Counted from the first letter of the stretch, positions 31,109 to 42,845 are shown. The stretch is DNA of 64,000 nucleotides from Pratylenchus scribneri (GCA_030063045.1 JAQSEB010000047.1:186001-250000), one strand, 5' to 3'. Program-made: numbers and translations. Notes: generated from the letters alone by a model not told the origin.

Positions 31109-31345
31109 AATTTGATTTGATAATGAATCTGTGATTTACTTTCCTACTTTCAATTTGTGCATTCTTTCCAGCCACCAAACAAATCAATCATTTTTTTTTC
31201 TTAATTTTCATATCGTTAATAAAGCATAAATTGCCACAATTATTGATTTGTATTTTGAACGTTTTTTAATCGAATATCGAACAAAATGAAAATTATTTAA
31301 TTTATTTTATTTTTTAATTCTTTTGTCTAAATAAATCATAACATA

Positions 31346-32329
31346 ATGGGAGGCGCAACTATCACTGCTGTTACACGGCTGAAGAAAGACTATCAAAAAT
31401 TAATCAAAGATCCAGGTTTCTAATTCATCTAATTACTATTTATCATTTAATTTTCACAGTTCCGTTTGCCATTGCTGCGCCGTTGCATTCGAATATTCTT
31501 GAATGGTAGTTTTAATTTTCATTAATATTATCAAGCAAATTTTCAGGCATTATGTTGTTACCGGAGCGCCAGAAACGCCGTATGAAGGTGGCTATTACCA
31601 TGGAAAATTGGTTTTCCCACCTGACTTTCCATTCCGTCCACCCGCAATTTGTGAGTTCATTTATGGGTTTTAAATATTGCACATTTTTTTAGACATGATA
31701 ACGCCTTCCGGTCGTTTCCAAGTCAACACGAGACTGTGCCTTTCCATATCAGATTTTCATCCAGTGAGCAAATTAAAAATTCTTGGCTAAAACCTAAAAA
31801 TTAATAATTTTTAGGACACATGGAATCCGTCTTGGTCGGTCAGCACAATAATTATGGGACTAATTTCATTCATGGTTTTTTAATTACTAATTTTTTAAAA
31901 ATATTTTCGAATTATAAGAATGAGAATTCACCAACTCTTGGCTCACTTTCGACATCAGAAACAGAAAAACGACTTCTTGCCAGGTAAAAATTAACATTAA
32001 AAAATAAGTAAACTAAATTAATTTTAGGCGGTCCAAGGAATTCAATTTACGAAATGCACAATTCTGTGAAATTTTTCCGGAATTGGCCGAACAAATTCGC
32101 AAGGAAATTGAAGAGGAGAGGGCGCTGTCGGGCGAACAGTCCGCCAATAAGGACACAACCAATGGTCAAAGGTAAAATTATTGGTAAATTTAAATTCCAA
32201 TTTTGTTTCAATTTTAGACGTGAATCTTCTTCCTCTCTCACTGCCAACTTAATAATTGTCACTGGTGTTGTTGTGCTGATCTTTGCCGTACGATATGTGA
32301 TCCTAAATGCCGCCGTCATGGATAAATAA
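31346..32329 (+). CDS. UBC6/UBE2J2-type tail-anchored E2 ubiquitin-conjugating enzyme
   Basis: About 215 residues (ATG 31346, TAA 32327-32329). The UBC fold includes TRLKKDYQKLIKDP, HYVVTGAPETPYEGGYYHG, FPPDFPFRPPAIYMITPSGR and the active-site cysteine in [20 protein letters not shown], the diverged UBC6-type motif. A charged linker precedes a single C-terminal membrane segment (LIIVTGVVVLIFAVRYVI), so it is anchored in the ER facing the cytosol. UBC6 enzymes work in ER-associated degradation. NECAP ends 238 bp upstream on the same strand. Confidence 0.95.
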
Positions 32330-32962
32330 AGAAAGGCGAAGAATAAAATAATCATCCGGATATTCTTTCTTCTTTAATCTATTCATGTTTTCCCCAGCTC
32401 CATGTCTGATACATCCACATTCATTCATATCCTAATTTTACGACAAAAATTATAAATAAATTTTGATTTGATATAATCAAATGCCAGATTGGCTCTTAGC
32501 TATGGCCAAGTTTTTAAAAGTGTAAGATTAATAGAATTGAGATTTTGTTTAAGTTGTGATTGTGGAAAAAAATTGAGACAGTGTAAGGTGATTCGCCTGA
32601 GCTAGTTATAGTTACCTTAAAATTGATTAGGTATTTCCCCCCGTAAGCGAGTTAACACTTAACAATTGGCAAGATGATCAGTGGAAGTATGCGAGTTGAC
32701 CCAGTGTTTGTTAGAATTATGACTAAATGGTAGATATCTTTAGATATTTTTATGGCATAAAAGTTAAACCTTGATATAAACTAAACAATAATTTTTAATG
32801 AGTAAAAAAACGTATGCTTTATATTTATAATGGATTGGAGTGAAATTTTTAAAACATAATGAAAGTAAAATGAAATGAATAATTCATCTCGCATATATTT
32901 TGTGATTACTGCTTTTTTATAAATTCTTGGTGATCTTCCACGTCACAGAACTAGGGACCAGT
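32330..32962. other. Gene-poor stretch downstream of the E2 gene
   Basis: E2 3' UTR and AT-rich spacer. I see no ORF, RNA gene or repeat here. Confidence 0.45.
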
Positions 32963-33163
32963 TTATCTTCTATTGTTCATCTTGTCAAGATTAGCTGCCA
33001 TGGTGTCAATCTTGTCAACATCAGCTGCCATGGTCTTTATTTGTGTTGTCATCGTGTCAAAATTAGCTGCCATTTTGTTAAGCTGGTTGACCAGAATTCC
33101 TAAAATTTGTCGAAATTATAATTATTAATTTAATTATACAAATTTATCACCATATGTAGCCAT
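32963..33163 (-). CDS. Candidate micro-protein with MAAN-D repeats (two exons)
   Basis: ATG at 33163-33161 opens MATYG. A GT-AG intron (about 33105-33150, starting GTGATA and ending TTTTAG) joins it to ILVNQLNKMAANFDTM, MTTQIKTMAADVDKI, DTMAANLDKMNNRR and TAA at 32965-32963, about 49 residues. Three MAA(N/D)xD(T/K)(M/I) repeats with 7- to 14-residue spacing suggest a short coiled coil. The repeat at DNA level (GCTGCCATGGT) may instead mean a decayed fragment of a longer coiled-coil gene. No family is recognised and start and splice are inferred. Confidence 0.35.
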
Positions 33164-33473
33164 CGTCAAAGTGAAATTGAGAGCTTAACATTTTGTAATT
33201 ACTAAAATTAATAATTAATAAGATAAAAGTTTACAAAAAGTTATGAAATGTTTTTTCATAGACTGGTTGTGTGGTGCAAACTCGATGTTCTCAACGTAGT
33301 TCTAAAAAATGTGAAATAACTTTTACATTTAACTTTAGAATAGTATTTAATTTGCAGAAAAAATGATTGAAAATGCCTAAAATGAATGCTGAAAATGCCG
33401 AAAAAAGTATTAAAATGGTTATAACGGTTTAGTGATTTATCCTAAATCCCCGAACAAACTTTTATATCCTGTT

Positions 33474-33728
33474 AAAATTTTGGTACTTATCCAGTTTAGG
33501 TCCCCTTTTTGAAAAGTGAAGGGTCCCCCCTATGGGTCAGCAGGTTTCGGATTGGGGTCATTCTGGAAAAGGTTAGGGATAGGATGGGGATGGGCTAAAA
33601 ATCATCTCACGTGTATCCTAAACCCAGAACCTGACACTACCCAAACCCTAACACCCAAAGGGGGGACCCTTCACTTTTTTCAGGGTGTCCCAAAAAGGGG
33701 ACCTAAACTGGATAAGTACCAAAATTTT
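33474..33728. repeat. Foldback MITE-like element C
   Basis: About 255 bp. The left arm AAAATTTTGGTACTTATCC..TTTAGGTCCCC is mirrored by the inverted right arm over about 36 bp, and a second inner inverted repeat pairs GTGAAGGGTCCCCCC with GGGGGGACCCTTCAC. The centre contains AGGTTAGGG and CCAAACCCTAACACCC, which also pair roughly. The overlapping 101-codon frame at 33516 is not a gene. A target duplication is not obvious. Confidence 0.85.
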
Positions 33729-34138
33729 CGGCAATTTTCAGCATTCTATTCGGCAATCGGCATTTACAGTAATTTTTACGGCATTTTAAAGTTTAAAAAC
33801 CATTTTCTTTTAACTTTATAAATTATAATAAATGATTCATACTAACTCGAAATGGCATTTTGGTCGCTCCTTTAATTAGGATCTTAATTTAATATTTTAC
33901 TATCAAAAATAAATTCATCCAAACCTTGAAGATAGTCGCCATTGGAAATTCGAATATAAATGGATATTTGAATGTAATGTTGTCTTGTTTTTGATACTTA
34001 TCGGTTATCTAGGTAGGTATATGAAGATTTGAAAAAAATTGAGATTGAGATTCTTATTTTGATAAATATGAAGAATTTGAGAAATTTTTATTTATAAATA
34101 ATTGTTTTTAGAACAATTACTAATTTATGGATTTCCAT

Positions 34139-34207
34139 TTTTTCTGCCCCCAATTTCATTTTTTTTGCCCCCAACAAATTGGAACATTTTTTCTGCCCCC
34201 AATTTCA
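34139..34207 (+). repeat. Short tandem repeat, CTGCCCCCAATTTCA unit
   Basis: Three copies of TTTTTT(C/T)TGCCCCCAA followed by TTTCA or CAAATTGG, at about 34139, 34159 and 34188. The CCCCC runs are conspicuous in this AT-rich spacer. They lie 250-320 bp upstream of the SQV-2 start. Confidence 0.7.
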
Positions 34208-34228
34208 GTTCTTTTTGTTTTGCCCAAA

Positions 34229-34316
34229 TTTAACGAATTCGTTAAAATGGAAATTGTGGCCGGGTCAAAGCACAATTTTTAACGAATTTTTAACGATCGT
34301 TAAAAATTCGTTAAAA
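34229..34316. repeat. Perfect palindromes of the AACGAATT word
   Basis: 34229-34246 is a perfect 18-bp palindrome centred on GAATTC. 34277-34316 is a perfect 40-bp palindrome centred on AACGATCGTT. Both are built from TTTAACGAATT and its complement. They lie about 140-230 bp upstream of the SQV-2 start codon. Either a cruciform-prone sequence, a protein-binding palindrome, or ends of a tiny element. Confidence 0.9.
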
Positions 34317-34458
34317 TATAAAAAGTCATCGTTTGACATTATTTTAGCATTCTATTTTTCTTTCTTTTTTCCCCCTCCTCTTGCCCTTTTGAATGAGCAC
34401 AAATTGGTCAGCGGCCGACTACAAACTGGCGATTTTTAAATAATTTATTTTCAGCCAT

Positions 34459-35999
34459 ATGTTCTATCATATTCGCAGGCATCGTTCGCAACAATGGATT
34501 ATATTGGCATTGTTCTCATTTTTCTTGGTATCAATTATTATGTTTGACCGATTCACCATTATTCTCGAGCAAAATAGTGCAATGAAACCAGCTAGAAATG
34601 GTAATATTATTCTTTAATTAATCCATTGATTCTAGAATTAATTTTTAAGATTCGCCAAAATCATTTGTCCTTTCAACTTATTTGATGGTTTTGATCATGA
34701 CAAAACCAGAAGAAGCAGGTTCTTTTCCTTTAAAATATTAATTTTTAATCTAAATTTTTAGATCTTCGAAATACGATTCGTCAAACTTGGCTACGATTGT
34801 CAACAAAAACACCGGAAATGTTCAAACATTTATTCGTGATGGGCACAAAAGGACTTCATTCTCAATCTATTGAACGGCTGAATGGAGAATCGGACAAATT
34901 TGGTGATTTGCTATTGCTCAACAATTTTACTGAATCTTATGAGAAATTGACGGAAAAAACACTTTCAGCAATAAGGTGGGTGATTTACTTTTTGTTATTG
35001 TGAAATATTCCCAATTTTGCAGCATTTCAGTGAATGCATTCAACTTCAAATTTTTGCTCAAAGTTGATGGGGACAGTTTTGTTCGGTTGGGCGCATTGCT
35101 AAAATCACTGCGGGACATTGAACATCCAAAGCTGTATTGGGGTTTCTTGGATGGCCGGGCACGACCATTTGCCAAAGGAAAATGGTTGGAAGAGGAATGG
35201 CGACTTTGCGACTATTATTTGCCTTATCAGGTGAAATATTTAATATTAAATTTATTAATTATTTTCAGCTTGGTGGCGGTTACATTCTTTCGCGTCAATT
35301 AGCCGAATTCATTGCCAACAATCGACATTTGTTGAAATTATATCGAAGTGAGGATGTTTCGGTGGGTGCATGGCTAGCCGGTTTGGATGTTTTTTATGTT
35401 CATGAGTAAGTTTTGAATTCAATTTTGAATTTTATTTTTAATAATTTTAGTCCACGATTTGATACGGAATGGAAAAGCCGCGGTTGCAATAATGAATATT
35501 TGGTTAGTTCTTTTTTATGATTTAACTAATTTGGGGAGAAAATTGAGTAATTTATTGAGAATAAAAATTATTACTAATCCAATGTTAGCTAAGAAAAAAG
35601 TTTTACCCGTGCCGAGACTCGAACTCGGATCGTCGGTTAACTGCCCAGTAAAATATTTGTTAGGAGACCGACGCCTTCTCCATTAGGCCACACGGGCATC
35701 CAGATGCTGGTCAATTTTTAATCCTAAAGGTCCGAAAATTTTATAAGCCAATATTGGGTCAGTATTTTAATATTTAATTCATTAAAAATAAAGGGCGAAC
35801 ATAAAATAACACCCTTCTTTTTTTGAAGATAACACACAAGAAGACACCAGCGGAAATGCACCATTTATTCGATAATTTGGCCTCTCACCGTGAATTGTGC
35901 TTCCCCAGCGAATACCAACTTCGTCCCTCATATGTTTACGATTTCTCGGTTGCGCCCAGTCAATGCTGTGTTCGGAGGAATGGGACCAAAATACCATAA
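34459..35999 (+). CDS. sqv-2: Beta-1,3-galactosyltransferase 6 (galactosyltransferase II)
   Basis: Type II Golgi enzyme: short basic N-terminus ([12 protein letters not shown]), TM segment [17 protein letters not shown], then the GT31 domain. Landmarks are [10 protein letters not shown], the DxD-type metal site in [88 protein letters not shown] and the ending [15 protein letters not shown]. This C-terminal pattern is specific to B3GALT6/SQV-2, which adds the second galactose of the glycosaminoglycan linker. The intron between EYL and ITHKK (about 35502-35827) carries a tRNA gene on the other strand. ATG follows an acceptor TTTTCAG at 34448-34454. TAA at 35997-35999. Confidence 0.93.
35604..35697 (-). 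tRNA. tRNA-Arg (anticodon CCT), with intron
   Basis: On the - strand the acceptor arm GCCCGTG pairs with CACGGGT (position 1-72 is G-U). The D-stem GCCT/AGGC, anticodon stem TCGGT/ACCGA and T-arm CCGAG-TTCGAGT-CTCGG are all intact. The anticodon loop C-T-CCT-A-A gives CCT, reading AGG. An intron of about 22 nt sits after position 37, the canonical place. The discriminator base is A. The gene lies inside, and antisense to, an SQV-2 intron. Confidence 0.92.
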
Positions 36000-36413
36000 A
36001 ATGGATGGGATGGATAAACAGAGGAACGAGGAGGAAGGATAGACGAAGAGAGGATGAAGCAAATGCAAACAATGGAAAGGATGGATGAAGAGTGAATAAT
36101 AAACCAGAAGAATGAATGAATGTGTGCGTAAAGTGATTCAGATTTTCCCATAATTCTCCTCCATCAAACAAAGCATGTGCAATATTCACATTGATCAAAT
36201 ATATAAAATTATCTCAACATTTTCCAATACGGGTCAATCTAAATTTTCATTTAAAATTGATTCTCACTTCATCCATTTTTTTTTGAATAAATTTATTATT
36301 GAAATTTAAGCAAATTATTTGAAATGCCACCAATTCATCCCTTAAATGGGTTTATTAATCCTTCAAATTATTGCACATTTGCCCATATTCCAATTTTAAT
36401 ATTCAGCAATTTG
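36000..36413. other. SQV-2 to PIG-W spacer
   Basis: SQV-2 3' UTR (GGATGGATGAAG-type purine repeats at 36000-36100, then AATAAATTTATT near 36286). The end TTTTAATATTCAG at 36394-36406 is a strong splice or trans-splice acceptor just before the chosen PIG-W ATG. Confidence 0.5.
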
Positions 36414-39400
36414 ATGAGCAATTTTTCGCTCCAAGTTGAAACAGCCTTGCTAACTTTGGTCGGATGCATTTCGATTTTGCTCAGGAACATTCTGGTCCAG
36501 GCATATGGATGCACGGGAAAGCTCAAAGAATGGTCAGTAAATTTAACAAATAAAATGTTTTTTAAGAGTAAAACCTAGGCTAATACCTTAGTCTTACAAT
36601 TAGATAGATTTTACTTAAATGTTGAGAATTTTTACAAAGATTTTAATACTAAACTTTGTAATTCCTTTAATCGTTCAGGCACCTTTTCTGGTTGGATTTC
36701 GGCTCAATAATTCTGCCAATGTTCCTTGCTCAAACTTTTCTCACCGATTTTCTACTTCTCTTCATTGCCTTCCAATGCGTTTTGGCTGCATTGGCATTCA
36801 CATTTTGCGGGGCAAGGGCCGGTGTCACTCCACTTCGAGCCCTACGACCACTTCGAGTCGATTCGGCCAGGGCTATTCGCGATTCTCAAACAATGTTCAG
36901 GTAATTGAATAAATAATTTTAAAAAAATAATTCTTCAATTTAAAAACAGAGCTTTACTACTAAATTCGACGGCGCTGGCCATTTTGGCAGTGGATTTCTC
37001 CATTTTTCCTCGTCGTTTGGCCAAAACGCATTATTACGGTCAATCATTGATGGACACTGGAACGGCCGCATTCGTTTTCGTCAACGCATTGGCCGATCAA
37101 AGTGCCGAATCACGAGGACAATGCCCAAGGGAAAGGATATTAACGGCAACAATGTTTGGCAAAAATACAAATTAAAATTAATTTTTTTGTTTTTTTTTCA
37201 GTCGAATTCCTCCACTTCGCATTCCAACAATGGTAATTCTCTTTTTGCTTGGCATTGGCCGCTCACTGTTCGTCAATTTTAGTGGATACAGTCAAGATGT
37301 TACCGAGTGAGTTATTTTAATGGGTTTTTAAAATTATAATTACCAAAAATTAACAATGGAATTTTTTTAATTTTTGATTTAAAAATAAATAAAATTTTTT
37401 TCAATTTAAATATTCCTAATTTCAACAGATATGGCGTCCATTGGAATTTCTTCGTCACACTCTTTTTCATTCGGGTAATTCCATTTCACTTTATTCCATT
37501 GAAATTCCTCTCAATTTTTAGGTCTACGTAATTCTTGTTCCATCAAATTTGATCATTCCAATTGGCCTTTTCCTTGGATTCATCTATCAATTGGCACTTT
37601 CCCTTACTGGATTGGAACAATGGATTTTGGACACTTACAATGAACGCAATGGATTTATTGAACAAAATAGGGAAGGAATATTCTCCTTATTCGGCTACTT
37701 TTTCATCTATTCTGCCTCTATATTCTATGCCCGTTTTATGAGCAATTTTTTGCAAAAGTAATTATTTTTATAATTTTATTTCTAATTTTTTATTTTAATT
37801 TCAGAGACAGAAAACTTTCGCCTTTACGAATTTTTTATTTATTCGGTTTTTCGGCCCTTTGCTATATTATGGAACGAATTTTGGAGGCAGATTCACCCTG
37901 TTTTGGAGGACTTGGCCTAATCGCCTCCCGACGATTAGCCAATTTGCCTTATTGTTTTGCAATGGTCAGTCAAATTATTTTGGATACCTATGTTTTTATA
38001 AAAAAAAAGGAAATTATTTTTTAATTTTCTGAATTTTTAGAATACTAATTTAATTAAAAATTATCCAAATAATTCTTTTTTTTATATTTATACTAATTCT
38101 GATTTGCGATTGTAATTGTAATTCTGTTTTGTAATTGTAATTCTGATTTGCGATTGTAATTGTAATTCTGATTTGCGATTGTAATTGTAATTCTGTTTTG
38201 CGATTGTAATTGTAATTCTGTTTTGCGATTGTAATTCTGATTTGCGATTGTAATTGTAATTCTGATTTGCGATTGTAATTGTAATTCTGATTTGTAATTG
38301 TAATTCTGATTTGCGATTGTAATTGTAATTCTGATTTGTAAATTGTAATTGTAATTCTGATTTGCGATTGTAATTGTAATTCTGATTTGCGATTGTAATT
38401 GTAATTCTGATTTGCGATTGTAATTGTAATTCTGATTTGCGATTGTAATTGTAATTCTGATTTGTAAATTGTAATTGTAATTCTGATTTGCGATTGTAAT
38501 TGTAATTCTGATTTGCGATTGTAATTGTAATTCTGTTTTGCGATTGTAATTCTGATTTGCGATTGTAATTGTAATTCTGATTTGCGATTGTAATTGTAAT
38601 TCTGATTTGTAATTGTAATTGTAATTCTGATTTGCGATTGTAATTGTAATTCTGATTTGCGATTGTAATTGTAATTCTGATTTGCGATTGTAATTGTAAT
38701 TCTGATTTGCGATTGTAATTGTAATTCTGATTTGCGATTGTAATTGTAATTCTGATTTGTAAATTGTAATTGTAATTCTGATTTGCGATTGTAATTGTAA
38801 TTCTGATTTGCGATTGTAATTGTAATTCTGATTTGCGATTGTAATTGTAATTCTGATTTGCGATTGTAATTGTAATTCTGATTTGCGATTGTAATTGTAA
38901 TTCTGATTTGCGATTGTAATTGTAATTCTGATTTGCGATTGTAATTGTAATTCTGATTTGTAAATTGTAATTGTAATTCTGATTTGCGATTGTAATTGTA
39001 ATTCTGATTTGCGATTGTAATTGTAATTCTGATTTGCGATTGTAATTGTAATTCTGATTTGCGATTGTAATTGTAATTCTGATTTGCAATTGTAATTGTA
39101 ATTCTGATTTTCGATTGTAATTGTAATTCTGATTTGCGATTGTAATTGTAATTCTGATTTGCGATTGTAATTGTAATTCTGATTTGCAATTGTAATTGTA
39201 ATTCTGATTTGCGATTGTAATTGTAATTCTGATTTGCAATTGTAATTGTAATTCTGATTTGCGATTGTAATTGTAATTCTGATTTGCGATTGTAATTGTA
39301 ATTCTGTTTTGCGATTGTAATTCTGTTTTGCGATTGTAATTCAATAAATTATCGAAAAGAAGCAAATTTTATTAAATAAAATAAACATTTTAATTATATA

Positions 39401-39749
39401 GCATTTTACTAATTAAGATGGCATTGTTCTCTGCGACCATTTCCCTGTTCCATTCAATTCAAATTATTGTGCCACATCCACAATCGAAAGGCGGATTGGT
39501 GGAGGCTATAAGCAGAAATGCCCTTCTCCATTTCCTAATTGCAAATTTGCTAACTGGGTAATTCCAAAAACAATTACAATTTTATCTAATTCTATTCAAT
39601 TTCACAGATTCGTAAACATCACAATGCGTTACATTATCAATATTCGTGGAATAATATTGGCGGAAACGGCCACAATGCTCGTCTATTCAATGCTCACCTC
39701 ATTTTTGATCTTCATTATTTATTTGAAAAAGAAACGATCTCAAACTTAA
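36414..39749 (+). CDS. PIGW: PIG-W/GWT1, inositol acyltransferase of GPI-anchor synthesis
   Basis: A polytopic ER protein of about 450 residues. It opens [17 protein letters not shown]. Diagnostic blocks are [40 protein letters not shown] with [64 protein letters not shown] and [20 protein letters not shown], ending KKKRSQT at TAA 39747-39749. PIG-W acylates the inositol of GlcN-PI. The start at 36414 follows a good acceptor; an upstream in-frame ATG at 36324 would add about 30 residues. The last intron (about 37965-39416) holds a 1.25 kb satellite tract, yet the exons on both sides align with the family. Confidence 0.92.
38094..39342 (+). repeat. Satellite tract 3, in a PIG-W intron
   Basis: About 1.25 kb, the largest of the four tracts, with unit TTCTGATTTGCGATTGTAAT continuing TGTAA. 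Variants include TTCTGTTTTGCG and a longer spacer TTTGTAAATTG that recurs every few units (38337, 38461, 38757, 38958), showing higher-order structure. The 75 bp that follow (to about 39412) closely match the right flank of tract 4. Confidence 0.97.
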
Positions 39750-40004
39750 AATAAAACACAAATATTGAATTTATTTTTATTTTTGTTTTATCAATATAAA
39801 ATTTGAATAAAAGTGAATTAAAGCATAAAAGGTTGAGGAATGTGTGAATAGCATTAGGGGAAATTAATAAGAGAAATTGCTGATAGGAAGGAATAAAGCA
39901 CAGCCAAATAATTAAAATGGACTTAGTTTGGAATGAAAGACATTCAAAAATAAAATGAGGTATATTTAAGAATCATAGGTTAATCATTTTCCTTCCTCAT
40001 CAAT

Positions 40005-42283
40005 TCAATAATAATCATCGGATGCTTTGATTATGACTGCCTGCACTGGGCCCAATTCAATTTTGCGTTGGCCCAAATCCACAAATGAATTTATTCGGAA
40101 TGTGGAAAGTGCATTTATGCTACGGGCAACAATTTTTCCCTTCTTAAATGGATTCGTTGGCAAATGGAAAGGTGGCAAATCGGCAAATGAAATTGTTTGA
40201 TCGACCGGTCCAAAATTGGCAGCATAAATCAAAACCTGAATTATTAAATGATTTTATTTTGAAATTTATTTTAAACAAACTTCGCCATAAATGCCATTGT
40301 TGGTCGACCCAATCCCCTCATCTTCTTCCCTCCTCACATATCGGCAAAGTGCAAATGATTGTTGATCGATTGGTTTTGTTATATAAGTTTGGCCATTTTC
40401 CATTGTTTTGCTGTGTTTTCGAAGTCGAACCATTCGACGGAAAGTTCGCATCAAATCGTTGGAAAAGTCAAAATTCTGAAATAGAAATATTAAAATTTAT
40501 TTTAATTGAATGAAAATATTACTTCAATTTTTGTGTCATTTGTTTGAATTAAAGGAATTTGCACATTTTGATGCTTAAAATTTTTATTTAAAATAATAAT
40601 TGATTGTGAATTAAACCTTTAATTTATTGCAATTTTGTTGAATTATTTCATCCTCTCTGCCAAATTCCTCGCCAAAATAAACCAATGGAGTGCCGGGTAA
40701 AATTAATTCCAATAAAACCAGCAATTCCCCCACTGCTCGACTTCCAATCCTTTTGGCCAATCTTGGGCAAAATGGACTCCCAAAACTCCAAATTGGCCAA
40801 TTCTTTTCATCATTTCCACCGGATTGTTGATAGAAAAACAGCAAATCGGCGACAATTTCATTTGCACATTCTGCGATTGAGGCCTCCTCTTTTGAACATA
40901 TTTTATTCCCAATTGCTAATTTCCTCATTTCCGTATGCAAAACCGCATCCACAGCAAGGCTATCCTTCGTCAGGAGACGTTTAGTGCGTTCCGAAAGATG
41001 TTCATGGGAAGTGAAGAGGAAACTAATGAAAAATAGTCCAAATTAATTAAATCAATTAAATCTTAGATGTATACATTTTATTATTTGTTTTGGTCATTTC
41101 GCCGTGAACATGGGCACGAATTAATTTAAGTATTTTGGCAATTTGTTCCCAATCCGGCTGCAATCCATCCGGACTCCGATGCAAATAATCAATTGAAGAG
41201 AAGTGGAAACCATCCACACCTTTGCCAATCCAAAATGAAAGGGCAGCCTAAATTTAATTAATTTTGGTTATTTCCAATTGAATAAGAAATAAAAACCTTA
41301 ATGGCATCTGAAACATTGCCGGCATTTTGCCAAGCCAAAACGGGCAAATCTGGTCTGGATTTGACATGGAAATATTTCAACATTGAATTTTTGTAGGCCG
41401 AAATGAATTCCGAATTGGGAATGCCTCGTCGCCAATAGTAAAAATCAGCATAATTGGAATTTTCAGGCCGAGAGGCCAATGCACTTCGGTCAAACCATGG
41501 ATGCGCAATTGAGGTGACCACCAGTGGAAAATCGATTAAAATACGAATATCTTTAAGTGAAATAATTAGTAAAAAAAATAAAATGAGAAAATAATTCTAC
41601 CTTTGTCATGTGCCGCTTTCACAAATTCATCAAAATCTTCCATTGAACCAATTTGGCTGCTCAATTTTGTATGCCCAATCACGCCCATCCCCGATTTTTC
41701 GACTTTAATTATTGGCCGCAAAAAGAGTGCCCCAATGCCGAGTTTGCGGAGTTTTTCTAGCCTAACCTTTATTCCTGCCAAATCACCAATTCCATTTCCA
41801 TCCAAATCATTATAAGAGAGAGTCCAAATCTGAAATATTTATTACATTTTTAAAATTAAAAATGATATAAATATTATACCTCATAAATAACGGAATCCTT
41901 CCACCATTCTCGAATTGAAATGACGCATTTTGGGTGTGAAGCAGCCAACATCACGGCAAAAAGTACAGATAAAATCCATGAGAACCAAAATAAAGAATAT
42001 AAAAACCATCTTTAATTAATTGTATTGGAGTTAATAAAAATAATATAAGAGGAAACCTGAATCGACGCCAATTTGCTCGATAAAATTCAATTTCATCCGG
42101 AGCAATCAACTTTTTTGTTGGTATAATTAGTAATTGCTGATTATCACATTTTTCAATTGTTAAATAATCATCATCACCGCCGCCGCCGCCTTTTAATGAA
42201 ATTGGAATTGAATTTTTCTCGATAGCAAATATGTAGCTGTCGGATTTTGTGCCAATTCGATATTCTGCAACATCACGTCGCAT
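40005..42283 (-). CDS. 4F2hc (SLC3A2)-like heavy chain of amino-acid transporters
   Basis: ATG 42283 (MRRDVAEYRIG) to TGA 40005. A cytosolic N-terminus with a Gly run leads to IAPDEIEFYRANWRRFR, one TM segment (FLYSLFWFSWILSVLFAVML), then HPKC, placing a cysteine where 4F2hc forms its disulphide to the light chain. The extracellular amylase-like domain starts WWKDSVIYEIWTLSYND and includes DGNGIGDLAGIKVRLEKLRK, GVDGFHFSSIDYLHRSP and LELILPGTPLVYFGEEFGR. Catalytic glycosidase residues look degraded (GFHFSSID where active enzymes have GFRxD), as in 4F2hc. C. elegans has related ATGP-1 and ATGP-2; which one this matches is unclear. Convergent with PIG-W. Confidence 0.88.
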
Positions 42284-42845
42284 AATAATTTTAAATTGTC
42301 TCTTTGTAATTTTGAGAATTTATATTAGTGAAATCGAATGGTGCTTTGATCAAAAAATTATTTCTATTATTCGGAATCGAACTTTCATCGAAAAGTTTAA
42401 AAACAATGCTTTACCCAATTGCACTAACAACGCAATGAGTGAATTGTCTTTTTAATCACTTTTATTGATTTTTGTTTTTGTATTAAGAAAAAGAGCCACT
42501 CGCTATTATTTGAATTGGCGCCAATAATTGGCGTTATGAATTTTTGGTATTAAATATCCAAAAATTTTGTTTCTTTTTACTCTCCAACTTTAGCATAACC
42601 TCTCATTTTATTCAATCAAATCAATTCAATTTAATTTTCCATTTCAAATCGCATCCGCATCCCACCCCCACTCCTTTCGTCACCTCACCTTTCGATCGTT
42701 TTTCATTTATTTATCAGATTCTCCTATCAATGTTCAGAAATCATTAGTTTTTAGATTTAATAATTCATTAAATCCAAAAAGAAAAACCCCACATAAAATA
42801 AAACCACAAGTATTTTTATTCTTGATTTTCAGATATATTGTAAAA
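42284..42845. other. Spacer between the transporter and the small membrane protein gene
   Basis: Upstream of two divergent genes. It includes the tRNA-like relic described separately and a C-rich patch CCCACCCCCACTCC near 42660. TTTTCAG at 42826-42832 is a likely acceptor before the ATG at 42846. Confidence 0.45.
42366..42432 (-). pseudogene. tRNA-like relic
   Basis: The - strand has a D-arm-like TGCAATTGGGTAAAGCA, a CATTG/CGATG stem with an oversized loop, and a T-loop-like AGTTCGATTCCG. T-stem bases do not pair and no anticodon can be assigned. I read it as a decayed tRNA or tRNA-derived fragment. Confidence 0.35.

Noticed and set aside
33516..33821. 101-codon frame MKGPPYGSAGFG
   Set aside because: Lies within foldback element C and its flank; both arms of the element are palindromic.
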